DNA of 64,000 nt, taken from positions 1,054,001 to 1,118,000 of the forward strand of contig NZ_JACHJN010000001.1 in assembly GCF_014203665.1 (NCBI RefSeq), in the 5' to 3' direction. The stretch is from Saccharothrix tamanrassetensis. GTDB lineage: Bacteria; Actinomycetota; Actinomycetes; Mycobacteriales; Pseudonocardiaceae. Positions 15,821 through 24,904 of this stretch are shown in pieces. The notes below the pieces were generated by a model. The model worked only from the letters and a program-made list of their open reading frames with translations, ran no database searches and had not been told where the DNA came from. Made by a program: the position numbers and the translations under genes. Positions within the stretch are counted from its first letter, which is position 1, and every line of letters starts with the position of its first letter.

Positions 15821-16767
15821 GCGCGCCCCGGCGAGCGCCCCGGCAGGTCCCCCGGCGGGAACCACGGATCATCTGGACCATCCCCACCCGCGGTGACGGC
15901 CGGGGGAACCGTTCCCGTGGCTGGGATCCCGCACCGTCGCTACCCGCGTCCGTCCGGGACGGCCGGGCCGGTGGACCCGCGTTCACCCCGTTCGACTACC
16001 TGCACCAGATTTCCCGCGCGGCCGAACTGGGCGGGCTGGCCGGCGTGTACGTGCCGTACGACCCGCACGGCGAGGAGTCGCTGGTGGTCTCCGGGTCACT
16101 CGGCCGGGACAGCCGGTTCCTCGAAGTGGTGGCCGGGTTCCCGGCCGGGATCGCGACTCCGGTGTACGCCGCGAAGCTGTCGGCGACGCTGCAACGGGCC
16201 TTCGGCGGGCGGCTGGGCTGGCGGCTGGAGGTGGACCTGGACGAACGCGTGCAGCGGACCCAGGGCGACTTCGTCACCGGCGCGGACCGGTACGCGCGGG
16301 CGGCGGAGTTCCTGACCGTGGCGAAAGCGGTGTGGCACGGGCAGGACGTGGACTTCACCGGCCGGTTCTACGAGGTCGTCAAGGGCGGGTTCACCGGGCC
16401 GCTGGCCGGGCTGCCGTTCCCCACCGTGTACCTGTCCGGCACCTCCGACGAGGCACTGGCGCTGTCCGCCGAACACGCCGACGTGCACGTCTTCGACCTC
16501 GCTCCGGACGACGAGCTGGACCGGCACGTCGCCCGGCTCGGCGAACGGGTCCGGCCGGCGTTGCAGGCCACCGTGCACACCCGTGAGGACGAGGCGGAAC
16601 TGACCGGCACGTCGGGCCTGCGGGGCACGTACGCGCAGGTGGCGGACCAGATCCTGGCGTACCGGGAGCGGGGTTTCGACACCTTCTTCCTCGCCGCCGA
16701 ACCCCGGCTGGAAGAAGCGCTGCGGATCGCGCAGCACGTGCGTCCGCTGCTCGCAGGGAGGGCATGA
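15817..16767 (+). CDS. LLM-class (bacterial-luciferase-like) flavin-dependent monooxygenase
   Basis: 316 residues from the GTG at 15817, which overlaps the desulfinase stop (GTGA). The fold is the luciferase-like TIM barrel of SsuD/DszA. Recognisable blocks are FDYLHQISRAAELGGLAGVYVPYDPHGEESL, GDFVTGADRYARAAEFLTVAKAVW and GTYAQVADQILAYRERGFDTFFL. It is shorter than SsuD (381), mainly in the central insertion region. Such enzymes use reduced FMN and oxygen to split C-S bonds of sulfonates or sulfones. In this operon it is the likely producer of the sulfinate or sulfite precursor. No flavin reductase gene was found nearby. Confidence 0.85.
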   Translation: MSAPRRAPRQVPRREPRIIWTIPTRGDGRGNRSRGWDPAPSLPASVRDGRAGGPAFTPFDYLHQISRAAELGGLAGVYVPYDPHGEESLVVSGSLGRDSRFLEVVAGFPAGIATPVYAAKLSATLQRAFGGRLGWRLEVDLDERVQRTQGDFVTGADRYARAAEFLTVAKAVWHGQDVDFTGRFYEVVKGGFTGPLAGLPFPTVYLSGTSDEALALSAEHADVHVFDLAPDDELDRHVARLGERVRPALQATVHTREDEAELTGTSGLRGTYAQVADQILAYRERGFDTFFLAAEPRLEEALRIAQHVRPLLAGRA

Positions 16768-16768
16768 C

Positions 16769-17932
16769 ATGACGATCGACATCTGGTGGCGGATCGGGAT
16801 GGCGGGCGACCCGGTGTCGCTGCGCACCGCGCACCGGCAGTCCCGCGGCGACTGGGCGCCGCCGGGACCGGACAGCATCACGCCGGGGATCCGGGACGGC
16901 GAACCGGACGGCTACGGCCTGCTCGACTACCTCGTGCAGACCGCACGGGCCGCGGAGGGCCTCGGTTTCCACGGCGGGCTGCTGCCGTCGTTCCCCGGCA
17001 CCGACGACCCGTGGGCGGTCGCGTCCGCGCTGGCCAGGGAAACCAAGACGTACAAGTTCATGGTCGCGTTCCAGCCCGGCTTCCTCAACCCCGTGCAGGC
17101 CGCACGGATGACCGCCGGCCTGCACCGCGCCTCGGCGGGACGGGTGACGTACAACATCATCACCGGCGGCGGCGGGGCCCCACAGCTCTGGTGGGGCGAC
17201 AAGGTCGCGCACGACGACCGGTACGCCCGCACGTCGGAGTTCCTGGACGTGCTGCGCGGGGTGTGGGACGGCGGGCCGTTCGACTTCGACGGCCGGTTCT
17301 ACCGGGTGGAGGGCGGCGGGCTGCCCGGACCGCTCGCCGGGCTGCCGTTCCCGGAGGTGTACTTCTCCGGCTCGTCCCCGGCGGCCATCGAGGCGGCCGG
17401 TCGGCACGCCGACTACTACCTGTCCTGGCTGGAGCCGTTCGAGGCGCTCCGGGCGAAGTTCGACGCGGTCCGCGCACGCAGCGCGGCGCCGAAGTTCGCG
17501 GTCCGGGTCGACGTGCTGGCCAGGGAGACCGAGCGGGAGGCGTGGGCGGACATCGAACGCGGCTGGCAGCACGTGCGGCCGGAGGCGGTCCGGGCGCAGC
17601 TCTCCCGGGACGGCGGTGACTCGTTCGGCGTGCGCCGGGCGGTCGGCTTCCAGCCGGGGTCGTTCACCGGCTTCCGCGACTTCGAGGTGCAGCCCAACGT
17701 GTTCGCCGGGCTGGCGCTGATGCGGCCGGGTCCGGCGTTCGGCCTGGTCGGCAGCTACGAACAGGTGGCGCAGCGGCTGGACGAGCTGATCGACCTCGGC
17801 GTGGACTCGTTCATCCTGGCGGGCGGGCCGCACCTGGAGGAGGCGTACCGGGTCGCCGAGGGGGTGCTGCCGCTGCTGCGGGGCAGGCTCGGGGAGCGCG
17901 GGCAGGCCGGGCCGGTGACGCTGAGTGCGTAG
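16769..17932 (+). CDS. SsuD/DszA-type flavin-dependent monooxygenase
   Basis: 387 residues, close to alkanesulfonate monooxygenase SsuD. It contains the family blocks GLLDYLVQTARAAEGLGFHGGLLP, RETKTYKFMVAFQPGFLNPVQAARM, GRVTYNIITGGGG (phosphate/flavin loop), DDRYARTSEFLDVLRGVW and FDFDGRFYRVEGG. It starts 2 bp after the preceding LLM gene and would use FMNH2 supplied by a separate reductase. Two LLM enzymes plus a DszB-like desulfinase parallel the Dsz logic (oxidise, open, desulfinate), although the substrate need not be a thiophene. It is the last enzyme gene before the IclR regulator. Confidence 0.9.
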   Translation: MTIDIWWRIGMAGDPVSLRTAHRQSRGDWAPPGPDSITPGIRDGEPDGYGLLDYLVQTARAAEGLGFHGGLLPSFPGTDDPWAVASALARETKTYKFMVAFQPGFLNPVQAARMTAGLHRASAGRVTYNIITGGGGAPQLWWGDKVAHDDRYARTSEFLDVLRGVWDGGPFDFDGRFYRVEGGGLPGPLAGLPFPEVYFSGSSPAAIEAAGRHADYYLSWLEPFEALRAKFDAVRARSAAPKFAVRVDVLARETEREAWADIERGWQHVRPEAVRAQLSRDGGDSFGVRRAVGFQPGSFTGFRDFEVQPNVFAGLALMRPGPAFGLVGSYEQVAQRLDELIDLGVDSFILAGGPHLEEAYRVAEGVLPLLRGRLGERGQAGPVTLSA

Positions 17933-17965
17933 CCCGACCGGCGGCCGAGGACCGGGAGAGCGTTG

Positions 17966-18724
17966 ATGGCGACGAGCGCGGCCCCGCCGGGTGCGCAGGC
18001 GGTGCAGCGCGCACTCGGCGTGCTGCAGTGCTTTCGCCACCACGGGCCGGAGCTGGGCGTCACGGACATCGCCAAGGCCATGGGCCTGCCGATCAGCACC
18101 GCGCACCGGCTGGTGCTCACCCTGGTCGCCGCCGGGTTCCTGGAGCGCGACCCGGCCACCGCGCGTTACCGGCTCGGCACGAGCGTCGCGGAACTGGGCC
18201 AGCTGCACTACTTCCAGAACGGTCTGCACCGCCTAGAGCCGGTCCTCGCCCGGCTCGCCCGCACCACCAAGGCCTCCGCCAGCATCTCGGTCCGCAGCGG
18301 GCACGACGCGCTCGTGCTGATCGGCGGCATGGTCGGCGCGGAGTCCTCGGACGGCATCCGCGCGCCGCTGCACTCCACCGCCATGGGCAAGGTGCTGCTG
18401 GCATGGGCGCCACCGGGTGAGGACGACCTGGACGCGCTGCCCGACCTGGTCCGGCCGACCGACCGGACCATCGGCGACCGCGCCGAACTGCGCGCGGAAC
18501 TGGTCCGCGTGCGGGCAGCGGGCTACGCGGTCAACGACGGGGAGAGCGAGACCGGCGTCCGGTCGGTCTCGGTGCCGGTCCTGGACGCGGACGGCTTCAG
18601 CTATGCCGCGCTGACGCTGCGGGCGACTCCCGAACTGATCACCGACGACCGCGTCCGCTGGTTCGTCGAACAGGCGCTGGCCCGGGTGGACCGGGTCGCC
18701 GCGCTGCTGCTGCCCTCGCAGTAG
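17966..18724 (+). CDS. IclR family transcriptional regulator of the organosulfur locus
   Basis: 252 residues from the ATG at 17966. The N-terminal winged HTH spans about residues 10-68 (VQRALGVLQCFRHHG...VTDIAKAMGLPISTAHRLVLTL). The effector domain has the IclR blocks APLHSTAMGKVLLAWAPP and GYAVNDGESETGVRSVSVPVLD. It lies 33 bp after the monooxygenase gene in the same direction and is followed by a GC hairpin. It probably senses the substrate or an intermediate and controls this locus. It is a clear but distant paralogue of the IclR protein encoded at 7300. Confidence 0.92.
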   Translation: MATSAAPPGAQAVQRALGVLQCFRHHGPELGVTDIAKAMGLPISTAHRLVLTLVAAGFLERDPATARYRLGTSVAELGQLHYFQNGLHRLEPVLARLARTTKASASISVRSGHDALVLIGGMVGAESSDGIRAPLHSTAMGKVLLAWAPPGEDDLDALPDLVRPTDRTIGDRAELRAELVRVRAAGYAVNDGESETGVRSVSVPVLDADGFSYAALTLRATPELITDDRVRWFVEQALARVDRVAALLLPSQ

Positions 18725-18743
18725 TCCCGAATTTCCGACATCA

Positions 18744-18763
18744 CCCGGCGCGGGGGCGCCGGG
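18744..18763 (+). terminator. GC-rich hairpin after the IclR gene
   Basis: CCCGGCGC (18744-18751) and GCGCCGGG (18756-18763) are perfect 8-bp arms around a 4-nt loop, followed by GTTTC. It lies 19 bp after the regulator stop and 29 bp before the next start, so it may end most transcripts or act as an attenuator before the last gene. There is no strong U-tract, which is common for actinobacterial terminators. Confidence 0.55.
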
Positions 18764-18792
18764 GTTTCGCCGAACTCGTATGGAGGTCCGTG

Positions 18793-19734
18793 ATGACCGT
18801 TCGGGTGGGGTTCTTCCCGCACAACAACTCGCTGTTCGTGCTGCGGCACACCGGCATCCTGGAGCGCAGGCTGCCGGACGTGACGTGGGTCGACCTCCGG
18901 GCGCTGCCACAGGGTGACCGGCCGGACCCGCGGTCGGGGCTGCCGAGCGTCCACAGTGACCAGTTGTTCGCCGACGGCGGCTACGACGTCATCGGCACCG
19001 GCTTCACCCCGCCGATCACCGCGCTGGGCGCCGGCCGCGACGTCGTCTACCTCGGGGTGTCCGGTCCGCGCACCGAGAACGGCAGGCTCGTGGTGCCGGC
19101 GGACTCGCCGATCAGGCAGGTCGCCGACCTGCGCGGCCGCCGGGTCGGCATCGCGCACGGCTCGTGGCAGACCACGCTGTTGCTGTTCGCACTCGACCAG
19201 ACGGGGCTGACCTGGGCGGACGTCGAACCGGTGAACACCGGGGCCGATGCGGCGCAGCTGTTCCTCGACGGCCGGATCGACGCGTGGACCGGCTCCTACC
19301 CTGATCTGGACCGGGTGGAGGCGCGGACCGGGGTGCGCACCCTGGTGCGGACCGAAGGGCTGTTCAGCCACCCGTCGCTGTGGTTCACCCGCCGCGACTT
19401 CGCCGAGACCCACCGGGCGGAACTGGCCGCGATCGTCGAGTCGTTGCAGGAATCCGACCGGTGGATCACCGACAACCCGCGCGCCGCCGCGCAGTACTTC
19501 GTGGACGACGCGGTCGCCCGGGGCGAGGACGCCGACCTCGACGCCTGGGAACGCGCACTGCGCAACCGACCGTTCGGCGTGAACCCGGTCGACGACACGT
19601 TCCTGGAGGAGCAGCAGCGCGCGGCCGACCTGCTCACCGCCAACGGCCTGCTCCCCCGTGCGGTCAACGTCCGGGACGCCGTCCTGCCGTGGGTGAACGA
19701 CCTCGTCGCGGGCACGCTCCCGGCTCGCGCTTGA
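18793..19734 (+). CDS. NMT1/SsuA-like protein without signal peptide
   Basis: 313 residues, ATG at 18793 after TGGAGGT. The sequence follows sulfonate-binding proteins: VRVGFFPHNNSLFVLRHTGILERRL, DGGYDVIGTGFTPPITALGAGRDVVYL, and VADLRGRRVGIAHGSWQTTLLLFALDQTG. There is no hydrophobic leader or lipobox, and no in-frame upstream extension supplies one. It also lacks the catalytic Cys of DszB in the equivalent N-terminal loop. It is therefore either a cytoplasmic ligand-binding protein or a divergent enzyme of the DszB fold using other residues. Position after the regulator and a hairpin suggests it may be expressed apart from the main operon. Confidence 0.78.
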   Translation: MTVRVGFFPHNNSLFVLRHTGILERRLPDVTWVDLRALPQGDRPDPRSGLPSVHSDQLFADGGYDVIGTGFTPPITALGAGRDVVYLGVSGPRTENGRLVVPADSPIRQVADLRGRRVGIAHGSWQTTLLLFALDQTGLTWADVEPVNTGADAAQLFLDGRIDAWTGSYPDLDRVEARTGVRTLVRTEGLFSHPSLWFTRRDFAETHRAELAAIVESLQESDRWITDNPRAAAQYFVDDAVARGEDADLDAWERALRNRPFGVNPVDDTFLEEQQRAADLLTANGLLPRAVNVRDAVLPWVNDLVAGTLPARA

Positions 19735-19739
19735 CCGCC

Positions 19740-19782
19740 GACCCGGCGTTGGCGGGCAGCGGATGCCCGTCAGCGCCGGGTC
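19740..19782. terminator. Bidirectional hairpin terminator between convergent genes
   Basis: Outer arms GACCCGGCG (19740-19748) and CGCCGGGTC (19774-19782) are perfectly complementary, with inner arms CGGGCA (19753-19758) and TGCCCG (19764-19769). It sits in the 68 bp between the stops of two converging genes, as expected for a shared terminator. Confidence 0.75.
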
Positions 19783-19802
19783 GTCCGGGTGTGGTGGTCA
19801 GG

Positions 19803-22601
19803 TCAGGTCTGGTCGAGCGTGGCCAGACGTTGCCGGATGCGGTCGGCGTGCGTGGTGCGGTGTTGTGCTCGGTAGAGGCCGAGGGCGCGATCCCAGGTGT
19901 TCCGGGCTTCAGCGCGCTGACCGGTGGCGGCGAGAACGTCGCCGAGGCGGCTGAGCGTGTCGGCTTCCGCGTAGGTGTTCCCGATGTCGCGACGGAGGTC
20001 GAGGGCCTGGTGGTAGTAGTCCTGGGCGTGGGCGTGCAGGCCGGAGTGGTGGGCGATGTAGCCCAGGGTGTCCAGCGCGGCGCCTTCGCCCACGCGGTCG
20101 TGGTGTCGGCGGAACAGGTGCAGGGCGGCTTCGCAGTGGTCGCGGGCCTGTGACAGATCTCCCAGCAGGGCTGAGAAGTACCCCATCGCGTCGAGCATGT
20201 CGGCTTCCCACAAGGGATCCGGGTGGGTCCGGTAGTGGTGCAGGGCTTGGGTGACGTAGCCCAACGCTTGTCGGATGTCGCCGTGATCGGCTTGTGCCGG
20301 CCACAGCGCGTGGCGGGTTCGCGGCTGCCCGGCGGAGTCGGCTCGGCCAACCGGGATGAGGGCGTCTCGGGCGTGGGCGATGGCCTGGTCGTGTTGTCCG
20401 GTCCGGGCGTAGGCATGGGCGAGACAGCGGTGTGCCCGGGCGCGTGCGACCGGATCACCCGCTGCCATTGCCGCGTCGAGCCCCGCCCGCCAGACGCTCA
20501 CGTCGTCGTGGACGTGCCCTCGCTGCCGGTGGAAGTTGTTCAACGACCAGGCCAGCTGCCATACGGCCTCGGGCAGCCCTTGCTGTGCGGCGACGTTCTG
20601 CGCAGCCAGCAGGGACAGGTGTTCGGCGTCGAACCAGGCCATCGCCGAGGCAGCGTCACTTGGCGGCGTCGGGCTGCACCCCTCGGCGGGCCGCCCCAGC
20701 CGGAGGGGTTGGCGGTGTGGGTACAGCAGGCGTTCGCCGGCGTAGGCGGTGTGGAGGTAGAAGTCGACGAGCCGGCGCAACGCGGCGGTGCGTACGGCTT
20801 CGCAGTCGGCTCGGCTGCTTCGCTGTTGTTCGGCGGCATGGAGGCGGACGAGGTCGTGCATCCGGTAGCGGCCAGGGGTGTGCTGGGAGACCAGGTACAG
20901 AGCCTCCAGTTCACGCAGGAGTGCACCTGCGCGGGCGGTCGGGAGTGCGGCCAGTGCGGCGACGGCGGGCAGGCTGATGTCCGGTCCGGGCATCAGACCC
21001 AGCAGCTCGAACAGTGACGCCGCCTCCGCGGTCGACGCGCGGTAGGAACAGGACAACACGGTCCGCAGGTCGGCGGTGAGCTCGCCGGCGTCGAGGGCGT
21101 CCAGCCGCGCCGAGGACTCGCGCAACTCGTCGGCGAGCACGGCGAGTGGGAAGCCGGGGTTGGCTGCGGCGCGGGCGGCCACGATGCGCAACGCCAGCGG
21201 CAGACCCGCGCACCGCGCCCGCAGTTCCGCCACCGCGTCGGGTTCGGCGGCCACCCGGTCCGGACCGAGGTGGCGGGCGAGGAGTTCGTGGGCTTCGGAG
21301 TCGTCGAGCACACCCACGTCCAGCCGGGCGGCTCCGTGCGCGGTGATCAGTCCGGCGAACCGGTGCCGGCCGGTGACCAGCACCGTGCACGACTTGCCAC
21401 CGGGCAGCAAGGGTTCGACCTGGGCGCTGTCGCGGGCGTTGTCCAAGAGGACCAGCATTCGCCTGCCCACCACCAGGCTCCGGTACAACGCGGTCCGCGC
21501 GTCGAGGTCCAGGGGGATCGCCGCCGGGTCCACGCCCAGGGCATCGAGGAAGCCCCGCACTGCGGCGGCCGGGTGCAGTGGCGGTTCCGAAACGTCGAAG
21601 CCCCGGAGGTTGACGTACAGCTGCCCGTCCGGGAACCGCGCGAGGTGCTGGTGCGCCCAGTGCAGGGCGAGCCAGGTCTTGCCGATCCCACCCGCCCCGC
21701 CGATCGCCGAGACCACCATCGGCGCGGCCAGGTTCGCCGTGGTGTCGAGCGTCGCGGTGAGCGCGGCGAGTTCGTCGGCCCGACCGGTGAACAACCGCGG
21801 TGCCGCCGGCAGTTGCCGTGGTGTCGGCGGTCGCACGGACACGACCGTGCCGGGGTGGCCGTCGAGCCGCGGGTGCCCGGTCAGGATCCGGTGGTGCAGC
21901 TCCCGCAACGGAGGGCTGGGGTCGGTGCCGAGTTCGTCGGCAAGGCGCAGACGTGTCCGGTGGTAGTGGTCGAGCGCGTCGGCTTGGCGGCCACTGCGGT
22001 ACAGCGCGAGCATCAACTGTGCGGCCAGCCGCTCGTCCAAGGGCCGTTCAGCGGCTCGTTCGTGCAGTGCGGCCAACAGTTCCGCGTGTCGGCCCTGGCG
22101 CAGTCCGATGTCGGCGTGGTCCAGCTCGGCCGCCTGTCGTTCCTTGTCCACGGAGGCGCGGACGCCGGCCAGCCAGGGGGTGTCCAACCCGGTGAAGGGC
22201 TCTCCCCGCCAGAGTCGCAGCGCGTTCGAGAACAGTTCCAAGGCCCGGCTGTCGTCGTCGGTGGCACGGCCTTCGTCGAGCAGGCGGCGGAAGCGGCACA
22301 GGTCCACCGTCCCCTCGTCGACGGTGAGTGCGTAACCGCCTGATCGTCGGACGATGCCGAAGTCCCGCACGTCCGCCAGCGCGCGGCGCAGACGAGCCAG
22401 GTACGAGTGCAGGGCACCGCGAACCCGCAACGGCGGGTGCCGGCCCCACACGCGATCGACGAGCTGGTCGATCGACACCGCGTTGTTCGCGTCGACCAGC
22501 AAGGCCGCCAGCACACACTGCTGCCGGGCCGGACCGATGTCGACCGGCCGGTCGTCCACCCGTACCTCGATGGCGCCGAGCAGACGGAACTCCACCGCCA
22601 T
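19803..22601 (-). CDS. AfsR/SARP family regulator with NB-ARC and TPR domains
   Basis: 932 residues from the ATG at 22601, preceded by GGAGGA. Domain order is OmpR-type winged helix (about 1-95; EFRLLGAIEVRVDDRPVDIGPARQQCVLAALL), BTAD (about 97-245), NB-ARC ATPase (P-loop GGAGGIGKT about 301-309; LLDNARDSAQVEPLLPG; RCAGLPLALRI GxP motif; RYRMHDLVRLHA), then TPR-rich helices to the C-terminus. SARPs of this large form (AfsR type) switch on secondary-metabolite or morphological genes; the ATPase and TPR part integrates signals, often after kinase phosphorylation. There is no adjacent cluster, so its targets are unknown. Length is normal for the class. Confidence 0.93.
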   Translation of the reverse strand: MAVEFRLLGAIEVRVDDRPVDIGPARQQCVLAALLVDANNAVSIDQLVDRVWGRHPPLRVRGALHSYLARLRRALADVRDFGIVRRSGGYALTVDEGTVDLCRFRRLLDEGRATDDDSRALELFSNALRLWRGEPFTGLDTPWLAGVRASVDKERQAAELDHADIGLRQGRHAELLAALHERAAERPLDERLAAQLMLALYRSGRQADALDHYHRTRLRLADELGTDPSPPLRELHHRILTGHPRLDGHPGTVVSVRPPTPRQLPAAPRLFTGRADELAALTATLDTTANLAAPMVVSAIGGAGGIGKTWLALHWAHQHLARFPDGQLYVNLRGFDVSEPPLHPAAAVRGFLDALGVDPAAIPLDLDARTALYRSLVVGRRMLVLLDNARDSAQVEPLLPGGKSCTVLVTGRHRFAGLITAHGAARLDVGVLDDSEAHELLARHLGPDRVAAEPDAVAELRARCAGLPLALRIVAARAAANPGFPLAVLADELRESSARLDALDAGELTADLRTVLSCSYRASTAEAASLFELLGLMPGPDISLPAVAALAALPTARAGALLRELEALYLVSQHTPGRYRMHDLVRLHAAEQQRSSRADCEAVRTAALRRLVDFYLHTAYAGERLLYPHRQPLRLGRPAEGCSPTPPSDAASAMAWFDAEHLSLLAAQNVAAQQGLPEAVWQLAWSLNNFHRQRGHVHDDVSVWRAGLDAAMAAGDPVARARAHRCLAHAYARTGQHDQAIAHARDALIPVGRADSAGQPRTRHALWPAQADHGDIRQALGYVTQALHHYRTHPDPLWEADMLDAMGYFSALLGDLSQARDHCEAALHLFRRHHDRVGEGAALDTLGYIAHHSGLHAHAQDYYHQALDLRRDIGNTYAEADTLSRLGDVLAATGQRAEARNTWDRALGLYRAQHRTTHADRIRQRLATLDQT

Positions 22602-23128
22602 CTCGCTTCCTCCGCCGGACACCCTAGCGGGATAGCAGTTCCGGCTGGTCTGTTCAAGCGGAATCGCCCGACATCCCCCGATGGGCGAGCCCCATCCCTT
22701 CGGGGCGCACCAGGCCACCCCCATCGACGGACGCCGTCCGAAGCTTCGGCCTGGTGCACTGGAACGGCCCTCGACCGGGACAACGACTTACCGGCCGTCG
22801 AACAGGTCCAAGCGCTTTTCGCGGTAGCCCGGAAGTTCGGCCAGGAAGGGAACAAGGAACAGGCTCGGGCTACGATTTGGACGCGGTACACCTCTGCGAC
22901 GAGGCCATCGAGTTGAACCGGGATCAGAACGCGCCACCCTTGGCCTCCGTCACCGTCGAGGCTCTCCGCGCAGTCGAAGCTGACTCCCGCAGCGGTTCTG
23001 CGTCGAGGATGGCGATCCGGAGTTCCGGCCTTCTCCTACGTCATCTCCTCCTCCGCGATCGACGACGAGCGGGCCCGCCCCGGAAATCCGGAGCGGGACC
23101 ACCCGTCGGTCCTCACTTTGTCGGGTCG
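22602..23128. other. Intergenic region upstream of the AfsR-type gene
   Basis: About 527 bp. It holds the promoter side of the minus-strand AfsR gene and the terminator of the minus-strand gene ending at 23129. Open frames here have no recognisable protein features. Nothing else was identified. Confidence 0.4.
23073..23096 (-). terminator. Hairpin downstream of the secreted-protein gene
   Basis: The segment 23073-23096 folds as CCCGC/GCGGG plus CCGGA/TCCGG with one internal mismatch and a 2-nt AA loop. It lies 32 bp past the stop of the minus-strand gene ending at 23129, a plausible terminator position. Confidence 0.55.
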
Positions 23129-23668
23129 TCAGGGCGCGACCCGGTCGAAGCGGAGCGAGGTGTAGCCGGCGCCGTCCGAGTAGATCTGCGCGACCGTCGC
23201 CGCCCCTGCCGCGTCGACCCGCCGAGCCTGGAGCCGGATGGTCGTCGGCCCGTTCACGCGGATCACTTCGCTGATCGGCGCGGTCTGGTTGCTGCCGGTC
23301 AGGGCGTCGCCGACGTTGTGGTCGATGATCTGGTTGATCAGCCGTTCACTCTCCGGCACAGGCGTGTTGGTCGTGGCGTTCCACAGCCGGGCGGTGATGT
23401 ACGCGTTGACGGAGGGGACGCCGGAGAGGCGTCCGCGGACGTCCGCGTCGAGTTCGTACGTACCGGAGAACGGCAGCGCGACCGTCAGCGGCGTGTCCGT
23501 CCAGACACCGTTCGGCAGGTCCACCTGCGCGTGCAGGTGGGCGACCGCCTGGTCCGCCTGGATGGCGGGCTGAGCCGCACTGACACCGCTCTGGGTGACC
23601 ACCACGGTCGTGGCGAGTGCCACCACGGCTGCACCGATGGCGGTCAAGGGCGTCCGAAATCGTTTCAT
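23129..23668 (-). CDS. Secreted protein of unknown function
   Basis: 179 residues from the ATG at 23668 (AAGGA spaced 9 nt away; an ATG three codons upstream is also possible). An N-terminal signal peptide is clear: MKRFR, hydrophobic TPLTAIGAAVVALATTVVVTQSG, then SAAQPA. The mature protein of about 150 residues is rich in beta-type sequence (VAHLHAQVDLPNGVWTDTPLTVALPFSGTYEL, TTIRLQARRVDA), giving the look of a small extracellular beta-sandwich. I do not recognise a named family. It stands alone on the minus strand with a hairpin behind it. Confidence 0.75.
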   Translation of the reverse strand: MKRFRTPLTAIGAAVVALATTVVVTQSGVSAAQPAIQADQAVAHLHAQVDLPNGVWTDTPLTVALPFSGTYELDADVRGRLSGVPSVNAYITARLWNATTNTPVPESERLINQIIDHNVGDALTGSNQTAPISEVIRVNGPTTIRLQARRVDAAGAATVAQIYSDGAGYTSLRFDRVAP

Positions 23669-24124
23669 CGTGCTCATTCCTTCTCGCGTCGCACCGGGAA
23701 ATGGGCGGAGCGGAGTTCCGGGAACGCACGAAGCGCCCGGACTTCCGGTCTGATTTCTGGCGAGGTGAGGTAGCACCTCTTCGCCGACGTGGCAGAGCAG
23801 TGCCGACACCGATCGGGAGCGTCGTTCGGCAGGCACGGTCGAACCTGCGCAGGACTCGACCGCGGCAGCCGACCACTGCCACAGGGCATTCATCTCGAAA
23901 AGGGGAATCGGCACTCGGACGGTTACCGGTAGGACCATCCTCCGTACGATTCTCACCGTAGAGCCGAATGCCCCCGGCTGCGATAGACCAACAGGATGAA
24001 GCTTTGTACGCGCACATTTGCGGACCCATCCGACGTAATGCACCCTCGACTGCGCTCAATGCGCCGCGAGCTGGAATCAACCCGGGGCGCAACGGATCGG
24101 ATCGGCGCGCCCTACGGTGGCGGG
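23669..24124. other. Divergent intergenic region
   Basis: 456 bp between the divergent starts of the secreted-protein and methyltransferase genes, somewhat less GC-rich than its neighbours around 23940-24050. No gene, strong palindrome or convincing promoter pair could be defended. Confidence 0.4.
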
Positions 24125-24904
24125 ATGAGCGACCTGCCTGAAACGTTCGATGAGGTCTTCCTGGTCTCGGAGCGGTCGGAGTGGCTGCGCCGGGCGTTCC
24201 CGCCACTGCTGGACGCGGACCTGCCGCCGGAGGTGGAACCGTTCTCCTTCGTGCCGATGTCCGGCCTCGAGGAGATCGCGTCGGCCGTCCGCCCCGGGCC
24301 CGGTGGACGCCTGGTGGACGTGGCCTGTGGGCGGGGCGGGCCGGGGATGTGGGTGGCACGTCGAGTCGGTGCCACGTTGTGCGGTGTCGACGGCTCGCCG
24401 GTCGCGGTCGCGTCCGCATCACGACGACGCGACGCGTTCGGTCTGGGGTCCACCGCGCGTTTCGTGGTCGGGGACTTGGCGGACACCGGACTGGACAAGG
24501 GCATGGCCGACGCGGTGATGTGCGTGGATGCGTTCCAGTTCACCGAGGACCGCGACCGTGCCGCGCGGGAACTGCGGCGTGTGCTGCGCCCCGGCGGCCG
24601 ACTCGTGCTGACCTGTTGGGAAGCCCGCACCCCAGGCGACGTGGACGTCGCGGAGAGGTTCGCGACCCTGCGCTGCGATCAAGTGTTGCGCGACGCCGGG
24701 TTCACCGACGTGGACGTAGCCGAACGGCCCGCGTGGGAACAGCGCCGGCAAGCCGTCTACGAGGCAGCGCTGGACGCCGGCCCGTCCGACGATCCCGGAT
24801 TGACCCTGATGCAAGCCGAGGCACGTACCGCCCTCGCGGGGATGCCCTCCGTCAGACGCGTCCTCGTCACCGCTACGAACCCCACCAGGACCGACGGCTC
24901 GTGA
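24125..24904 (+). CDS. SAM-dependent class I methyltransferase
   Basis: 259 residues from the ATG at 24125. Motif I for SAM binding is LVDVACGRGGPG (about 63-74), followed by GVDGSPVAV (motif II acidic loop), FVVGDLADTGL (motif III) and the post-motif LRRVLRPGGRLVLTCWEA. This is the Methyltransf_11/25 type fold used on small molecules. The substrate cannot be told. It has no operon partner: the next gene starts 162 bp downstream in the same direction. Confidence 0.9.
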   Translation: MSDLPETFDEVFLVSERSEWLRRAFPPLLDADLPPEVEPFSFVPMSGLEEIASAVRPGPGGRLVDVACGRGGPGMWVARRVGATLCGVDGSPVAVASASRRRDAFGLGSTARFVVGDLADTGLDKGMADAVMCVDAFQFTEDRDRAARELRRVLRPGGRLVLTCWEARTPGDVDVAERFATLRCDQVLRDAGFTDVDVAERPAWEQRRQAVYEAALDAGPSDDPGLTLMQAEARTALAGMPSVRRVLVTATNPTRTDGS

